Source: Glaciecola punicea ACAM 611 (lineage in GTDB: Bacteria > Pseudomonadota > Gammaproteobacteria > Enterobacterales > Alteromonadaceae). From it: a DNA stretch of 47,801 nt. The position numbers were made by a program, and so were the translations under genes. Positions 38,017 through 47,081 of the stretch are shown piece by piece. The stretch covers positions 1 to 47,801 of the forward strand of contig NZ_BAET01000027.1 of NCBI RefSeq assembly GCF_000252165.1, written 5' to 3'. Below the pieces are notes generated by a model. That model was not told the origin of the DNA and ran no database searches. It saw only the letters and a program-made list of their open reading frames with translations. Numbering within the stretch: position 1 is the first letter of the stretch; each line of letters begins with the position of its first letter.

Positions 38017-39261
38017 CTATTGCATCACGACTTCAAATACAGAGGCCATATCACCGTCGGCCAAGATAAAGACTCGGCCGTCTTTTGACATAGTAATATC
38101 GCGCATTCTGTAGCCACTGTTTGCAAAAAAGATGCGCTCATCTGTCACACTTTCGTTATTTAATACGAGCGAATGTAGCTGTTGATATTTGAGTGATGTA
38201 AGTAGTAAACGATTGCTAAAGTCAGGAATTACTTCGCTGTTATAAAAAATCATTCCTGACGGCGCAATCGAGGGCGTCCAGTTAAAAGCAGGCTGCTCCA
38301 TATTGTCATACTCGGTAAAAGGGCTAATTAAACTACCAATGTAATCTTTACCCTGCGTTATGACAGGCCAACCATAGTTTACGCCACTATTGATAAGATT
38401 AATCTCGTCGCCGCCTGCAGGACCGTGTTCGTGCGCAACAATTTGCTGATCAGAAAGCACAATTAAACCCTGTGGATTACGATGCCCAAAACTGTACACG
38501 GCTCTTTGGGAAAACGTATCCCCCGACATAAAAGGGTTACCAGCATGCGCCTCACCCGTGTCGGTCAGGCGCAGTATTTTACCCATATCGGATGTTCTTT
38601 TTTGTGCGTGCTCGCGGTAGTCAAAACCGTCGCCGGTGCTAATAAGTAGACTGTTGTCGGCCATAAAAGCTAGCCGCGCGCCATAGTGTGCGGCGGTGCT
38701 GCGCAAATCGGCTTGTTCAAAAATAGTTTCAGATACGGCAACGCCGTCGATGTTAAGGGCTCTTGGCGTGCTAGGGTTTGCCAACTGTTCACTTTCAGGC
38801 TTTGCGTTTTTTAACAAAACGCGAATTACTTTTAAACCGTTAGCGGTTTTACTACCATAAGAATATGATAAATAAATCCAAGGCTGGCGATCAAAATTTG
38901 GGTGAAAAGCAATGGCTGATAATCCACCTTGACCCGCGTAATAAAGGTCATTAAGCTGCAAATCAATCTTTGTTAATAACTCACCTGACAGCGAATACGT
39001 AGATAACAGGCCTGAGCGATGAGTAACATATAGCAAATTATCGGGGCCAACGTTGATGGCCCAAGATGCCGATAGATCTATAATGATGGGGGATAAACTA
39101 AGCGTATCATCAACAACGTTTTTCGTACTGCTAGCATTAGCGACATAGCACGTTAGTAAGGTAGCCAAAGTAAGTGCGATATTAATCCACGGCGGGCGCA
39201 AAAATAAAGCGAGTTTACGTTGTGGTAATCGCATTGATTTGTATGTTCCATCAAATTTCAT
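38017..39261 (-). CDS. PQQ-dependent sugar dehydrogenase-like protein (YliI/soluble glucose dehydrogenase fold)
   Basis: A 414-residue exported six-bladed beta-propeller of the GSDH/YliI family, which oxidises aldose sugars using pyrroloquinoline quinone. A hydrophobic segment at about 26-44 acts as a signal peptide or anchor. Family motifs include GQGGLSAIAFHPNF, AHYGARLAF, LLISTGDGFDYREHAQ, FGHRNPQGL, EHGPAGGDEINLI, GVNYGWPVI and the late RMRDI. The histidine and arginine-containing motifs are those used for PQQ binding in the family. No PQQ biosynthesis gene occurs in the window. GAGG precedes the ATG. It diverges from a small membrane-protein gene 45 bp away. Exact substrate unknown. Confidence 0.85.
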   Translation of the reverse strand: MKFDGTYKSMRLPQRKLALFLRPPWINIALTLATLLTCYVANASSTKNVVDDTLSLSPIIIDLSASWAINVGPDNLLYVTHRSGLLSTYSLSGELLTKIDLQLNDLYYAGQGGLSAIAFHPNFDRQPWIYLSYSYGSKTANGLKVIRVLLKNAKPESEQLANPSTPRALNIDGVAVSETIFEQADLRSTAAHYGARLAFMADNSLLISTGDGFDYREHAQKRTSDMGKILRLTDTGEAHAGNPFMSGDTFSQRAVYSFGHRNPQGLIVLSDQQIVAHEHGPAGGDEINLINSGVNYGWPVITQGKDYIGSLISPFTEYDNMEQPAFNWTPSIAPSGMIFYNSEVIPDFSNRLLLTSLKYQQLHSLVLNNESVTDERIFFANSGYRMRDITMSKDGRVFILADGDMASVFEVVMQ

Positions 39262-39306
39262 TCTACACTTGCCTCTGACGATAAAAAAACACTACTATAG
39301 CGAATT

Positions 39307-39792
39307 ATGTTATCACGCAAAATGTTTTCTACCACTAAGACTTTTATGAAAAAACTTGTTCTACTCCAGCATTTCTTACTCGCCGCATTAGTAACCATTA
39401 TTAGTGCGTGCTTATTACAAACCCAAATGGTGCTGTTAGCACTAAGCAACATAGACATTGATATTACGTGGTCGCAGCGGATATATATGTCGTGGCAAGA
39501 TTTGCTTGGCTTGTTACCAAGCTATGGCGTGATCATTACAATAGGCTTGGTCATTGCCTTTTTGATTGCTAAAACAATACGCAAGCACACTCGCGCCACT
39601 TCGCCTTACCTGTATGTTGTGGCGGGTGGCTTTACAATGGCGGCCATTCTAGTGGGCATGCAGCCAATTTTGGGCGTTACTTTGCTGGCGGGCGCTCGCT
39701 CTCTTTTCGGCATTATATTGCAAATTGGCGCAGGTTTACTTGGCGGCTTATGTTTTATGCGACTTCGCCGACCCCAAACTAAGGCGGCTTAG
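39307..39792 (+). CDS. Uncharacterised four-helix membrane protein
   Basis: A 161-residue protein I do not recognise. Hydrophobicity suggests four membrane segments at about 17-38, 72-89, 102-119 and 123-150, with a basic loop (KTIRKHTR) after the second and a basic tail (MRLRRPQTK). The region between the first two is polar and aromatic (DITWSQRIYMSWQDLLG). Starts at residues 1, 6 and 14 are possible; MKKLVLL at residue 14 (39346) would give a cleaner first helix, and none has a strong ribosome-binding site. It is divergent from the sugar dehydrogenase gene. Coding is supported by the length of the frame and its membrane-protein pattern only. Confidence 0.65.
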   Translation: MLSRKMFSTTKTFMKKLVLLQHFLLAALVTIISACLLQTQMVLLALSNIDIDITWSQRIYMSWQDLLGLLPSYGVIITIGLVIAFLIAKTIRKHTRATSPYLYVVAGGFTMAAILVGMQPILGVTLLAGARSLFGIILQIGAGLLGGLCFMRLRRPQTKAA

Positions 39793-39971
39793 CCTCGTTG
39801 CTGGTGATAATGCGCCAGTAAACGAATTATTCATCAAATCAATAGCACATTCATCATAAGTGTAATAACTCCAATGTGTAAAAAAAGTGTTAAATTGGTG
39901 CGCATATTAGTATATTGCTACGTTAGTTCGCACACTAAGCCATATATTTAACAGCCCTTACAGAGGATACT

Positions 39972-41561
39972 ATGCATATAAGCCAACCCACGTTTACTAA
40001 AGGCAATCTAATCCCTAGCCACATTTATAGCTTAGCCGATTATATAGAAGAGACATTTGAAAAGTATGCGCAACGTCCTTGTTACAATGCATTAGGCCAA
40101 ACTAAAACCTTCGCCGAAATGAATGACTTATCGGCACGCTTTGCTAACTATCTTCAGCACCATACCGACTTGAAACCCGGTGATAGAATTGCGATTCAAC
40201 TGCCTAATTTAATTCAGCATCCAATCGCGGTATATGGAGCGCTGCGCGCGGGGCTTATCGTGGTAAACACCAATCCCTTATATACCCCAACTGAAATGCA
40301 GCATCAATTTAACGACTCTGGCACCACCGCGCTCGTAATATTAACCGACCTCTTACCCAAGTATGAAGCTATCGCCGGCGCCGTTAATATCGACACCGTA
40401 ATTGTGACGAGTGCAGCGCAATTGCTAGATAACAAAGAAATTAGTGGGCTTGAATACCCTTGCTATGCAGAAATATTTGCCAAAGTGCCCACAGTGCTTA
40501 GCATACACAGAGCATCAGCTAGCTTAGAAGATCCATGCATTCTTCAATATACAGGCGGCACTACCGGCGTATCGAAAGGCGCTGAGCTAAGCCATAAAAA
40601 CGTACTTGCTAACAGCATTCAAACCTTAAACCGGCTTGGTACACGCTTAATAGACGGTGAAGAGGTCGTTATTTGTCCGCTACCGCTTTATCATATCTAT
40701 GCATTTACGGTATGCATGATGACTTTTTTCGCTAAAGGTGCACTAAATGTGCTAATACCTAATCCGCGTGATATGGATGGTTTTGTGGAAACGCTCAAAC
40801 CTCACAAATTTACGGCGTTTGCAGGCATTAACACACTATTTATGGGCTTGTGCCACCAGCCAGACTTTGTAAAACTTGATTTTTCAACGCTGCGACTGAC
40901 CATGTCAGGCGGTACTGCCTTAACGCAGTCAGCGGCCCAGCTTTGGGAAAAAACCACGGGCTGTTCAGTTACCGAGGGGTATGGACTGTCTGAAACAGCA
41001 CCGGTTGTGGCGTTTAATATACCCGGTAAAGAAGTAATAGGCAGCGTCGGCCTACCTTTAGACCAAACCGACATTCAGTTACTAGACACCAACGATGCAC
41101 CAGTCGTCGATGGACAAGAGGGCCAAATCGCGGTTAAAGGCCCGCAGGTAATGCGCGGATATTGGCAGCGCGACGATGAAACCGCAAAAGTAATGACTGC
41201 TAATGGCTATTTTAAAACCGGTGATGTTGGCGTGCGCTTACCCGACGGCTGTATTAAAATTGTAGATCGCTTAAAAGATCTTATAATTGTGTCTGGTTTT
41301 AATGTATATCCTAATGAGGTTGAAGATGTGTTAAGTAGACACCCTAATGTGCTAGAGGCGGCGGTGGTTGGCAAGCCTGACGAGCATTCTCAAGAGCGTG
41401 TTTGCGCTTATATAACGGTTAATGCTCCGGTAAGTGACAAAGAACTTAGCCAGCACTGCCGCGAATTTTTAACCCCTTATAAAGTACCCAAAGAATTTAA
41501 TGTGATAGATGAGCTGCCCAAGTCAACAGTGGGTAAAATACTAAGACGTGCGCTTAGATAA
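39972..41561 (+). CDS. Long-chain fatty-acid-CoA ligase-like AMP-binding enzyme
   Basis: An acyl-CoA synthetase of the adenylate-forming superfamily, 529 residues, closest in motif pattern to FadD (E. coli 561). The ATP-binding loop is YTGGTTGVSKGAELSHKN near 195-212. Further motifs are the family EGYGLSETAPVV, the hinge region FKTGDVGVRLPDGCIKIVDRLKDLI, VYPNEVEDVL, and the catalytic C-terminal lysine in LPKSTVGKILRR. It probably activates a fatty acid with ATP and CoA at the inner membrane. AGAGGA lies upstream of the ATG. It is followed at 30 and 25 bp by a SRPBCC protein and an AEC transporter on the same strand. A fadD symbol is plausible, but a paralogue cannot be excluded. Confidence 0.88.
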   Translation: MHISQPTFTKGNLIPSHIYSLADYIEETFEKYAQRPCYNALGQTKTFAEMNDLSARFANYLQHHTDLKPGDRIAIQLPNLIQHPIAVYGALRAGLIVVNTNPLYTPTEMQHQFNDSGTTALVILTDLLPKYEAIAGAVNIDTVIVTSAAQLLDNKEISGLEYPCYAEIFAKVPTVLSIHRASASLEDPCILQYTGGTTGVSKGAELSHKNVLANSIQTLNRLGTRLIDGEEVVICPLPLYHIYAFTVCMMTFFAKGALNVLIPNPRDMDGFVETLKPHKFTAFAGINTLFMGLCHQPDFVKLDFSTLRLTMSGGTALTQSAAQLWEKTTGCSVTEGYGLSETAPVVAFNIPGKEVIGSVGLPLDQTDIQLLDTNDAPVVDGQEGQIAVKGPQVMRGYWQRDDETAKVMTANGYFKTGDVGVRLPDGCIKIVDRLKDLIIVSGFNVYPNEVEDVLSRHPNVLEAAVVGKPDEHSQERVCAYITVNAPVSDKELSQHCREFLTPYKVPKEFNVIDELPKSTVGKILRRALR

Positions 41562-41591
41562 CAGTCACCTAAAAAAAGAGAGAAGTAACTA

Positions 41592-42059
41592 ATGTTCAAT
41601 ATTTCTGTAGAACGTATTATTAATAAGCCTATAGAGCAGGTGTTTGAGCTAATAAGTGACCACGCAAATTATTCCCAGTTCAAAGGGGTCGATAAATCTA
41701 GTTTACTTAAAGAAGGCACAGAGCATAAAAACGGCTTGGGGGCAGTACGCGAAGTAGTAGCGGCTATTGGCACGCTTCACGAAGAAATTGTGCGTTATGA
41801 GCCTGCGAGCAGCAAATCGGATCAAGAGACAAAAAAAGCGGTTTTAGGCTATAAGATTATATTTTCAAAACCACTTCCCTACGATCATCACTTAGGCGAA
41901 GTGCACTTATCTGAAGTTGACGGCAAAACCCACGCGAAATGGATTTCAAAAGGCAGGATAAGCACCTTCTTAATTGGTCCACTATACTTTGATAAACAAA
42001 TTCAGAAGAATGGATCGCGTGCATTTGGTAGTATATTAAAGTATATAGACAACCTTTAA
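41592..42059 (+). CDS. SRPBCC-family (START/Bet v1-like) protein
   Basis: A 155-residue soluble protein with the SRPBCC helix-grip fold: an N-terminal strand and helix FNISVERIINKPIEQVFELISDHANYSQF typical of the polyketide cyclase/dehydrase group, then GLGAVREVV and a long C-terminal helix FDKQIQKNGSRAFGSILKYI. Such proteins bind hydrophobic ligands, which suits its place directly after an acyl-CoA ligase gene, but the ligand is unknown. GAGAG precedes the ATG. It is likely co-transcribed with the ligase gene upstream and the transporter gene downstream. Confidence 0.8.
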   Translation: MFNISVERIINKPIEQVFELISDHANYSQFKGVDKSSLLKEGTEHKNGLGAVREVVAAIGTLHEEIVRYEPASSKSDQETKKAVLGYKIIFSKPLPYDHHLGEVHLSEVDGKTHAKWISKGRISTFLIGPLYFDKQIQKNGSRAFGSILKYIDNL

Positions 42060-42084
42060 TTATTAACCAACAGGCATAAAGCCC

Positions 42085-43029
42085 TTGCAGCCTAATTTAA
42101 ATTTCGTAAGCTTTGCCGTATCAGTAATTGGGCCAGTAATAGTAATGATAGCGTTTGGCTATGGGCTTCACAGATACGGCACCTTAGACGACGCTTTTGT
42201 CGAAAAAGCCTCGCGTTTAGTCTTTAACTTCGCACTGCCCGCATTATTATTTAGCACCATTAGCACTAGCTCTGTGGGGCAACTTGCTAATTTCACCGTC
42301 ATCGGCGCTGGTATGGCCGGCACCTTACTGGTGTTTGTAGCCATGCTGCTAACAACGTCTTTGCTTATTAAGAACAAGCAAGATCGTGGCGTCGTCATTC
42401 AAGGTTCGTTTCGCTCTAATATGGGCATAATTGGCTTGGCATATTGCGCTAACGCTTACGGAAGTGAAGGTTTAGCCTATGGCTCTGTGTACTTGGGCGG
42501 CCTCACTATTTTGTATAATTTGCTGTCGGTTGCTGTGCTTAACGTATATCAAGATAAACAAAGCTCTTACACAAAAATAGCCAAAGACATTGTGACCAAT
42601 CCTATTATATTGTCTATTGTGGCAGGACTATTGGCCTCTATCCTAGCTGTTAAACTACCGCAAATTGCAACTAACAGTATTCAATATTTTGCCCAACTCA
42701 CACTGCCCTTAGCACTTTTATGCACAGGTGCCGCACTGCGTTTCTCGACTATGCGTCAAAATGGTCTTGCCAGCCTATTCAGTATTACGGTTAAGTGCGT
42801 CGTGTACCCTATTGTTATTGTCGCGGTCGCGGTGTTAGCGGGCGTTGAGGGAATGGCTCTTATGATTGTGTTTTTAATGGCTATTAGTCCAACCGCGGCG
42901 GCAAGCTATGTCATGGCGCGTAAAATTGGTGGGAATCATGAACTTGCTGCGCAAATTATTGCAATAAGCACCGTGGTGTCGGTGCCGTTCACCTTAGCAG
43001 GCTTTGCAATAATTCGCGCGTTTGTGTAA
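42085..43029 (+). CDS. AEC-family (auxin efflux carrier-type) transporter
   Basis: A 314-residue inner-membrane carrier with about ten hydrophobic segments, in two halves of five separated near residue 155. The family pattern includes the early RLVFNFALPALLFSTIS and the second-half motif QLTLPLALLCTGAALRF, each with the helix-breaking proline used in the crossover. AEC proteins move organic acids or other small anions; the substrate is not evident here. The reading begins with TTG at 42085; there is no earlier ATG in frame and the first internal ATG would remove the first helix. The gene ends three bases from the convergent aminopeptidase gene. Confidence 0.85.
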   Translation: MQPNLNFVSFAVSVIGPVIVMIAFGYGLHRYGTLDDAFVEKASRLVFNFALPALLFSTISTSSVGQLANFTVIGAGMAGTLLVFVAMLLTTSLLIKNKQDRGVVIQGSFRSNMGIIGLAYCANAYGSEGLAYGSVYLGGLTILYNLLSVAVLNVYQDKQSSYTKIAKDIVTNPIILSIVAGLLASILAVKLPQIATNSIQYFAQLTLPLALLCTGAALRFSTMRQNGLASLFSITVKCVVYPIVIVAVAVLAGVEGMALMIVFLMAISPTAAASYVMARKIGGNHELAAQIIAISTVVSVPFTLAGFAIIRAFV

Positions 43030-43032
43030 GCC

Positions 43033-44583
43033 TTACTTTACCTGCTCTCTAACAACTTGATCCATAAAGCGTACGCCCCAACCTTGACTGCCTTTGGGCG
43101 AAACGTCAATATCCTCACTTAGCCAATCAACTCCTGCTATGTCTAAGTGTACCCATGGCAGTGACTCATCCACGAATGTGGCAATAACAGCAGCGGCTAT
43201 ACTCGCACCAGGGTTGCCTGCGCCTGAATTTTTAATATCGGCGATAGGCGACTTTATCTGTTCAAAATGATTAGCGTGAAGCGGTAAGGGCCATACATGC
43301 TCTCCCGAACGCTTGCCCACTTCCATCATTTGCGTAGACAACTCAAAATCGCGTGTTATCACTGCCGCGTATTCATCGCTTAGCGCTCGCGCTGCTGAGC
43401 CTGTCAATGTAGCAATGTTTAACAGCATACTTGGCTTATATTCTTGCTGCACGTAATAAACGGCGTCTGCCAATACCAGACGGCCTTCGGCGTCGGTGCT
43501 CATTATCTCTATGGTAGTGCCTTTCATTGTGTCAAGCACATCGCCTGGTCTTATTGCGCTAGCACCGGGCATATTTTCAGCCATTGCCATAATACCAATA
43601 ACGTTAATTTTTTCACCTCTATTAGCAATCGCATGCATAGTGCCAGCAACGGCTGATGCGCCGGCTAAATCTGACTTCATAGCCCACATACCATCGTTAT
43701 CTTTTAAACTTATGCCGCCGGTATCAAAGGTAATGCCTTTCCCTGCAAGCGCAATTGGCGCCGTGTTTTTATCACCGCCTAAATACTCAATGATGACCAA
43801 GCGAGGATCATGAACCGAGCCTTTACCCACGCCAAGCAATGCGCCCATGTTGTACTTTTCCATGTCTCTTACGTCAAGTACTTTTACTTTTACGTTGTCA
43901 ATGCCGCTAAATGCAGCCTTTATTTTGTCTGCAAATACTTCCGGGTACATATTGTTGCCCGGCTCTGTGGCAATATCGCGTGCCATATGGATGCCTTGTG
44001 CCACATATTTTAAATCGTTTTGATAATGGTTTTCCGCCATTTCTGCATTTTGAGTGACTAAGGTAACGGTAGACTTGCCTTCATCTTTCTTTGTTTTATA
44101 TTTGTCAAAACTGTAGTCACGCATATGATAGCCGCTAGCAATAAGCGCACTAGGCGTAAAAAGAGTAGTGTCTGTTAGTGTTAAGTTGTCAATATGAACC
44201 GCCACGTCAACCGTTTTGGTAGTAGAATACAACGACGAGGCAATTATGCCGCCTAAATCTTGAAGCTCAGAGGCGCTTATTCCGTTGTCATCCTTACTGC
44301 CAATAACCAGCAGCGACTCCAAACCCGCTACCATTTGCAAATGCTGCACGTGACCAAGCTTTGTTTCAAAATCGTTCAGCGCAAGTAACTTAAGCAGTTG
44401 ACCTTCAGAGGCTGTGTTTAGCCTTGCTGCGGCGCCATCTAGGTTTTCTAGGTCGTCTACAAACACAACGTGACTGGGCGCTTTCATATCGCTTTGCGCC
44501 ACAAAACTAAAGGTAGCTTGCGCAATACTGGCGCTCGTAAAGCCAAATAAAGCTAATGCAACAGCGGTTTTTTTAAAATTCAT
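43033..44583 (-). CDS. Exported leucyl aminopeptidase (M17 family)
   Basis: A 516-residue M17 metallopeptidase that would remove N-terminal residues from peptides. Unlike cytosolic PepA it starts with a signal peptide (about 1-23, SIAQA-TF), so it acts in the periplasm or outside. Metal- and active-site motifs are GKGITFDTGGISLK, the KSDLAGASAV aspartate, and STDAEGRL with the metal aspartate and glutamate and the catalytic arginine. The canonical NTDAEGRL has asparagine where this has serine. Late sequence SGAGNPGASIAAAVIATFV and PWVHLDIAG is typical. GGATACG precedes the ATG. It may scavenge peptides, fitting a heterotrophic marine lifestyle (inference). Confidence 0.92.
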   Translation of the reverse strand: MNFKKTAVALALFGFTSASIAQATFSFVAQSDMKAPSHVVFVDDLENLDGAAARLNTASEGQLLKLLALNDFETKLGHVQHLQMVAGLESLLVIGSKDDNGISASELQDLGGIIASSLYSTTKTVDVAVHIDNLTLTDTTLFTPSALIASGYHMRDYSFDKYKTKKDEGKSTVTLVTQNAEMAENHYQNDLKYVAQGIHMARDIATEPGNNMYPEVFADKIKAAFSGIDNVKVKVLDVRDMEKYNMGALLGVGKGSVHDPRLVIIEYLGGDKNTAPIALAGKGITFDTGGISLKDNDGMWAMKSDLAGASAVAGTMHAIANRGEKINVIGIMAMAENMPGASAIRPGDVLDTMKGTTIEIMSTDAEGRLVLADAVYYVQQEYKPSMLLNIATLTGSAARALSDEYAAVITRDFELSTQMMEVGKRSGEHVWPLPLHANHFEQIKSPIADIKNSGAGNPGASIAAAVIATFVDESLPWVHLDIAGVDWLSEDIDVSPKGSQGWGVRFMDQVVREQVK

Positions 44584-44780
44584 ATTGAGTCGTATCCTTT
44601 ATTTTATTGTCGTTTTAGGGTGTTTCTTATTGTAAAGCGTTATTAAAATTATACTTCAAATATGCATAAGAGTTTACAAACTTATACCCTCAATGAAAAT
44701 ATTGTTTATATTGTTTCTTCGTTCGGCTTTCCCGATGGGATATTTGGGAATGCGCTAAATAACATTTCAGCAATAAGCGT

Positions 44781-46037
44781 TTACATCGACATTGAAACAA
44801 ACAGCACTTTTACAATAATGCATAAACAAACAATGACCAATACCGGTGCTTTAAAACGGCTAAGTGCTATGAACCCGATGCCGGCGATGACCACATCGTG
44901 ATTGCTTTGTATAGCATGCGTGAAAATAGGATCGTATAGGGTTGCAGCTAACAAACCAACTACCGCAGCATTAGCGCCTACAAAGGCCCGTCTTACAAAA
45001 GCATAGGCAAACAACTTCTGCGAAATAGGCAAAATGGCACTTACTAGCAAAAAGCCGGGTAAGAAGACAAAAAGGGTCGCCAGCAAAGCGGCAAGGACTG
45101 CATTGCTTACATTTGTATCACCACCATTAACAAGCTGTTGATGCAATTCACCCATATAGCCCAAATAGGCAGCGAACGAGAACATAGGGCCGGGAACAGC
45201 CTGAGTTGCACCATAGCCTGCTAAAAACACCTCTTGGCTAACCAATCCTTGGGCTACCGTAGTTTGCTCTAAGAACGGCAGCACAACATGCCCACCGCCA
45301 AACACCATCGCGCCCGAGGCATAGTAAGCCGGTGCTTGCGCGTATAAGTATTGAGTAAAGTTAAATGGGTTTCCAATTAGCACGATAAACAAGCCAACAA
45401 ACAAGCCTGCAGCAAGCCATGTTGTGGTTAACGTAAACTTGTGAGGAAAAGAAGAAAACATCGGTGCGTCTGAATGGTTTTCTTGCGTGTCTTTTTTTAA
45501 TAGCCCGCTGCTGACTATTGCACACAGCATTAAAGCCATCACTTGCCATAATAGCGCGCTAGTTAACAACACTACACAAAACATGACTACAGCGATTATC
45601 CACGATAGAGGCACTGTTAGCAGCTGTTTACTCATGCCAATAACGGCCTGTAGCACAACAATGAAGGTCAATATTGCTAGGCCGTGTAAACTTGCTTGGC
45701 CTACCCATGAATCGAGTAAACTTAAGCTATTAGCAAATAAAAGCAGCAGCAAAACCGAAGGCAAGGTGAAACCAATAAAAGCCAAGGTAGCCCCAAGCCA
45801 GCCACCTCTGAGAAGGCCAATAGCAAACCCCACTTGACTGCTCGCAGGGCCTGGAATAGTTTGGCAAATGGTCAGCAAATGCGCATATTGCGCTTCGCTG
45901 AACCAGTTTCTATTTTCCACAAACGCCTGCCTAAAATAGGCTAGATGCGCCACGGGCCCGCCAAAGCTGGTGAGTCCTAATTTTAGGAATATCCAAAATA
46001 TTTCAATTGCTCTCATAGGGATAATAGCGTGTCTCAT
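44781..46037 (-). CDS. chrA: Chromate transporter, ChrA family (CHR)
   Basis: A 418-residue polytopic membrane protein of the long-chain (two-domain) CHR family, associated with chromate efflux. Each half has the family signature: FWIFLKLGLTSFGGPVAHLAYFR and QTIPGPASSQVGFAIGLLRGGWLG in the first, and GAMVFGGGHVVLPFLEQ and GYGATQAVPGPMFSFAAYLG in the second. About ten or more hydrophobic segments are present. The start is ATG 46037 (MRHAIIPMRA); an ATG seven codons in is possible, neither with a strong ribosome-binding site. It lies 65 bp downstream of the FAH-family gene. True substrate cannot be read from sequence. Confidence 0.88.
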   Translation of the reverse strand: MRHAIIPMRAIEIFWIFLKLGLTSFGGPVAHLAYFRQAFVENRNWFSEAQYAHLLTICQTIPGPASSQVGFAIGLLRGGWLGATLAFIGFTLPSVLLLLLFANSLSLLDSWVGQASLHGLAILTFIVVLQAVIGMSKQLLTVPLSWIIAVVMFCVVLLTSALLWQVMALMLCAIVSSGLLKKDTQENHSDAPMFSSFPHKFTLTTTWLAAGLFVGLFIVLIGNPFNFTQYLYAQAPAYYASGAMVFGGGHVVLPFLEQTTVAQGLVSQEVFLAGYGATQAVPGPMFSFAAYLGYMGELHQQLVNGGDTNVSNAVLAALLATLFVFLPGFLLVSAILPISQKLFAYAFVRRAFVGANAAVVGLLAATLYDPIFTHAIQSNHDVVIAGIGFIALSRFKAPVLVIVCLCIIVKVLFVSMSM

Positions 46038-46102
46038 GTTGGGCTTGCGTATTTTATTGTTTTATACGTGCGGCAATCAAATACCAGACCACAATATTAT
46101 AG

Positions 46103-46726
46103 TTATGACAGTACTGTCCATTGTTTTGAAATAAGACCTTGAGTGCCATCGAAAACCTCACCTAAGAAAATCTGTCCTTTTTCAACTTTACCGACCCCGC
46201 TTGGTGTTCCTGTCATAATAATATCGTTATCGACCAAACTCATAAATGCGCTTATATTTTCAACAAGGCAGTATGGCGTATTCATCATCAATTTAACGCG
46301 CCCTTGCTGAACGAGGTGCTCATTGACGCTTAATGCAAATGTTACATTGCTGATATCTGCGGGGAGTTCTACGAAGGCACTAAACACCGCAGAGCCGTCA
46401 AATGCTTTTGCCCGCTCCCAAGGCAGACCTTTTTCTTTTAACTGAGACTGTAATTTACGTTTGGTTAAATCAAGTCCAAACCCTAGTCCTGCAATTTCCC
46501 CATTTTTAATGATAAAGCAAAGCTCTCCTTCGTAATGAATTTCATCTTGATTTTTGCTATTCAAGTCTTCACTGATAGCCGAGTTGGGCTTTAAAAATAT
46601 GACAGGCTCAAAGGGGATTTGATTGCCTAACTCTGTTATGTGATCAAGGTAATTTCGACCTATGCAGACTATTTTTGAAGGACTTACCCATTCGTTTTTA
46701 AAACTAATTGTGTTGAGTTGACTCAT
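46103..46726 (-). CDS. Fumarylacetoacetate hydrolase-family protein
   Basis: A 207-residue single-domain FAH-family enzyme, a metal-dependent group that hydrolyses or decarboxylates acylpyruvates and related beta-diketo acids. Motifs are KIVCIGRNYLDHITELGN near the N-terminus, EPVIFLKPNSAI, the metal-binding glutamates in HYEGELCFII, KAFDGSAVFSAFVEL and the C-terminal DNDIIMTGTPSGVGKVEKGQ. These fit the YcgM-like acylpyruvase subgroup. A weak GGAAA precedes the ATG. It precedes the chromate transporter gene on the same strand. Exact substrate is not known. Confidence 0.88.
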   Translation of the reverse strand: MSQLNTISFKNEWVSPSKIVCIGRNYLDHITELGNQIPFEPVIFLKPNSAISEDLNSKNQDEIHYEGELCFIIKNGEIAGLGFGLDLTKRKLQSQLKEKGLPWERAKAFDGSAVFSAFVELPADISNVTFALSVNEHLVQQGRVKLMMNTPYCLVENISAFMSLVDNDIIMTGTPSGVGKVEKGQIFLGEVFDGTQGLISKQWTVLS

Positions 46727-47081
46727 TTTCCAGTTACCATCTATGCCTAAAAGATAATTTTTTGTTCACTATTATTTGTTATTAAGGGCCTTGCCATAAA
46801 ATAATGTGGCCTTGGTGCTCACATAGGCAAGTACATTCATATTGTGTGAACGACTTTGAACGACTCTGCCTAAATGCTTACTACTGTAATTTATAATGCT
46901 AAAATTTGAAGTGTTTCGTGTAATTGGTCGTCTAGTACACATTACACAAGTGAAATTTAAGCAAGATTTGTCATTACCTACCCTCTCTTTATACGCGTAT
47001 TGAATATTTATACATTGTGTAATACCAAAGTTTACAGCAACATTAATGTATTGCTACTTACATCATTATGAGACCAATATT
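46727..47081. other. Non-coding region between the FAH gene and ppiC
   Basis: This 355-bp AT-rich gap is the divergent region for the FAH-family gene (minus) and ppiC (plus). It contains a spaced inverted repeat, GTGTAAT at 46918-46924 and ATTACAC at 46941-46947, and a short direct repeat GAACGACT around 46850-46866. No gene or clear promoter is seen. Confidence 0.5.

Noticed and set aside
39793-39971. FadR-type operator upstream of the acyl-CoA ligase gene
   Set aside because: AATTGGTGCGCATATT has only slight resemblance to the FadR site and lacks its symmetry.
44662-44901. Plus-strand 79-codon frame between the aminopeptidase and chromate transporter genes
   Set aside because: Its second half is antisense to the conserved end of the transporter and it has no family match.
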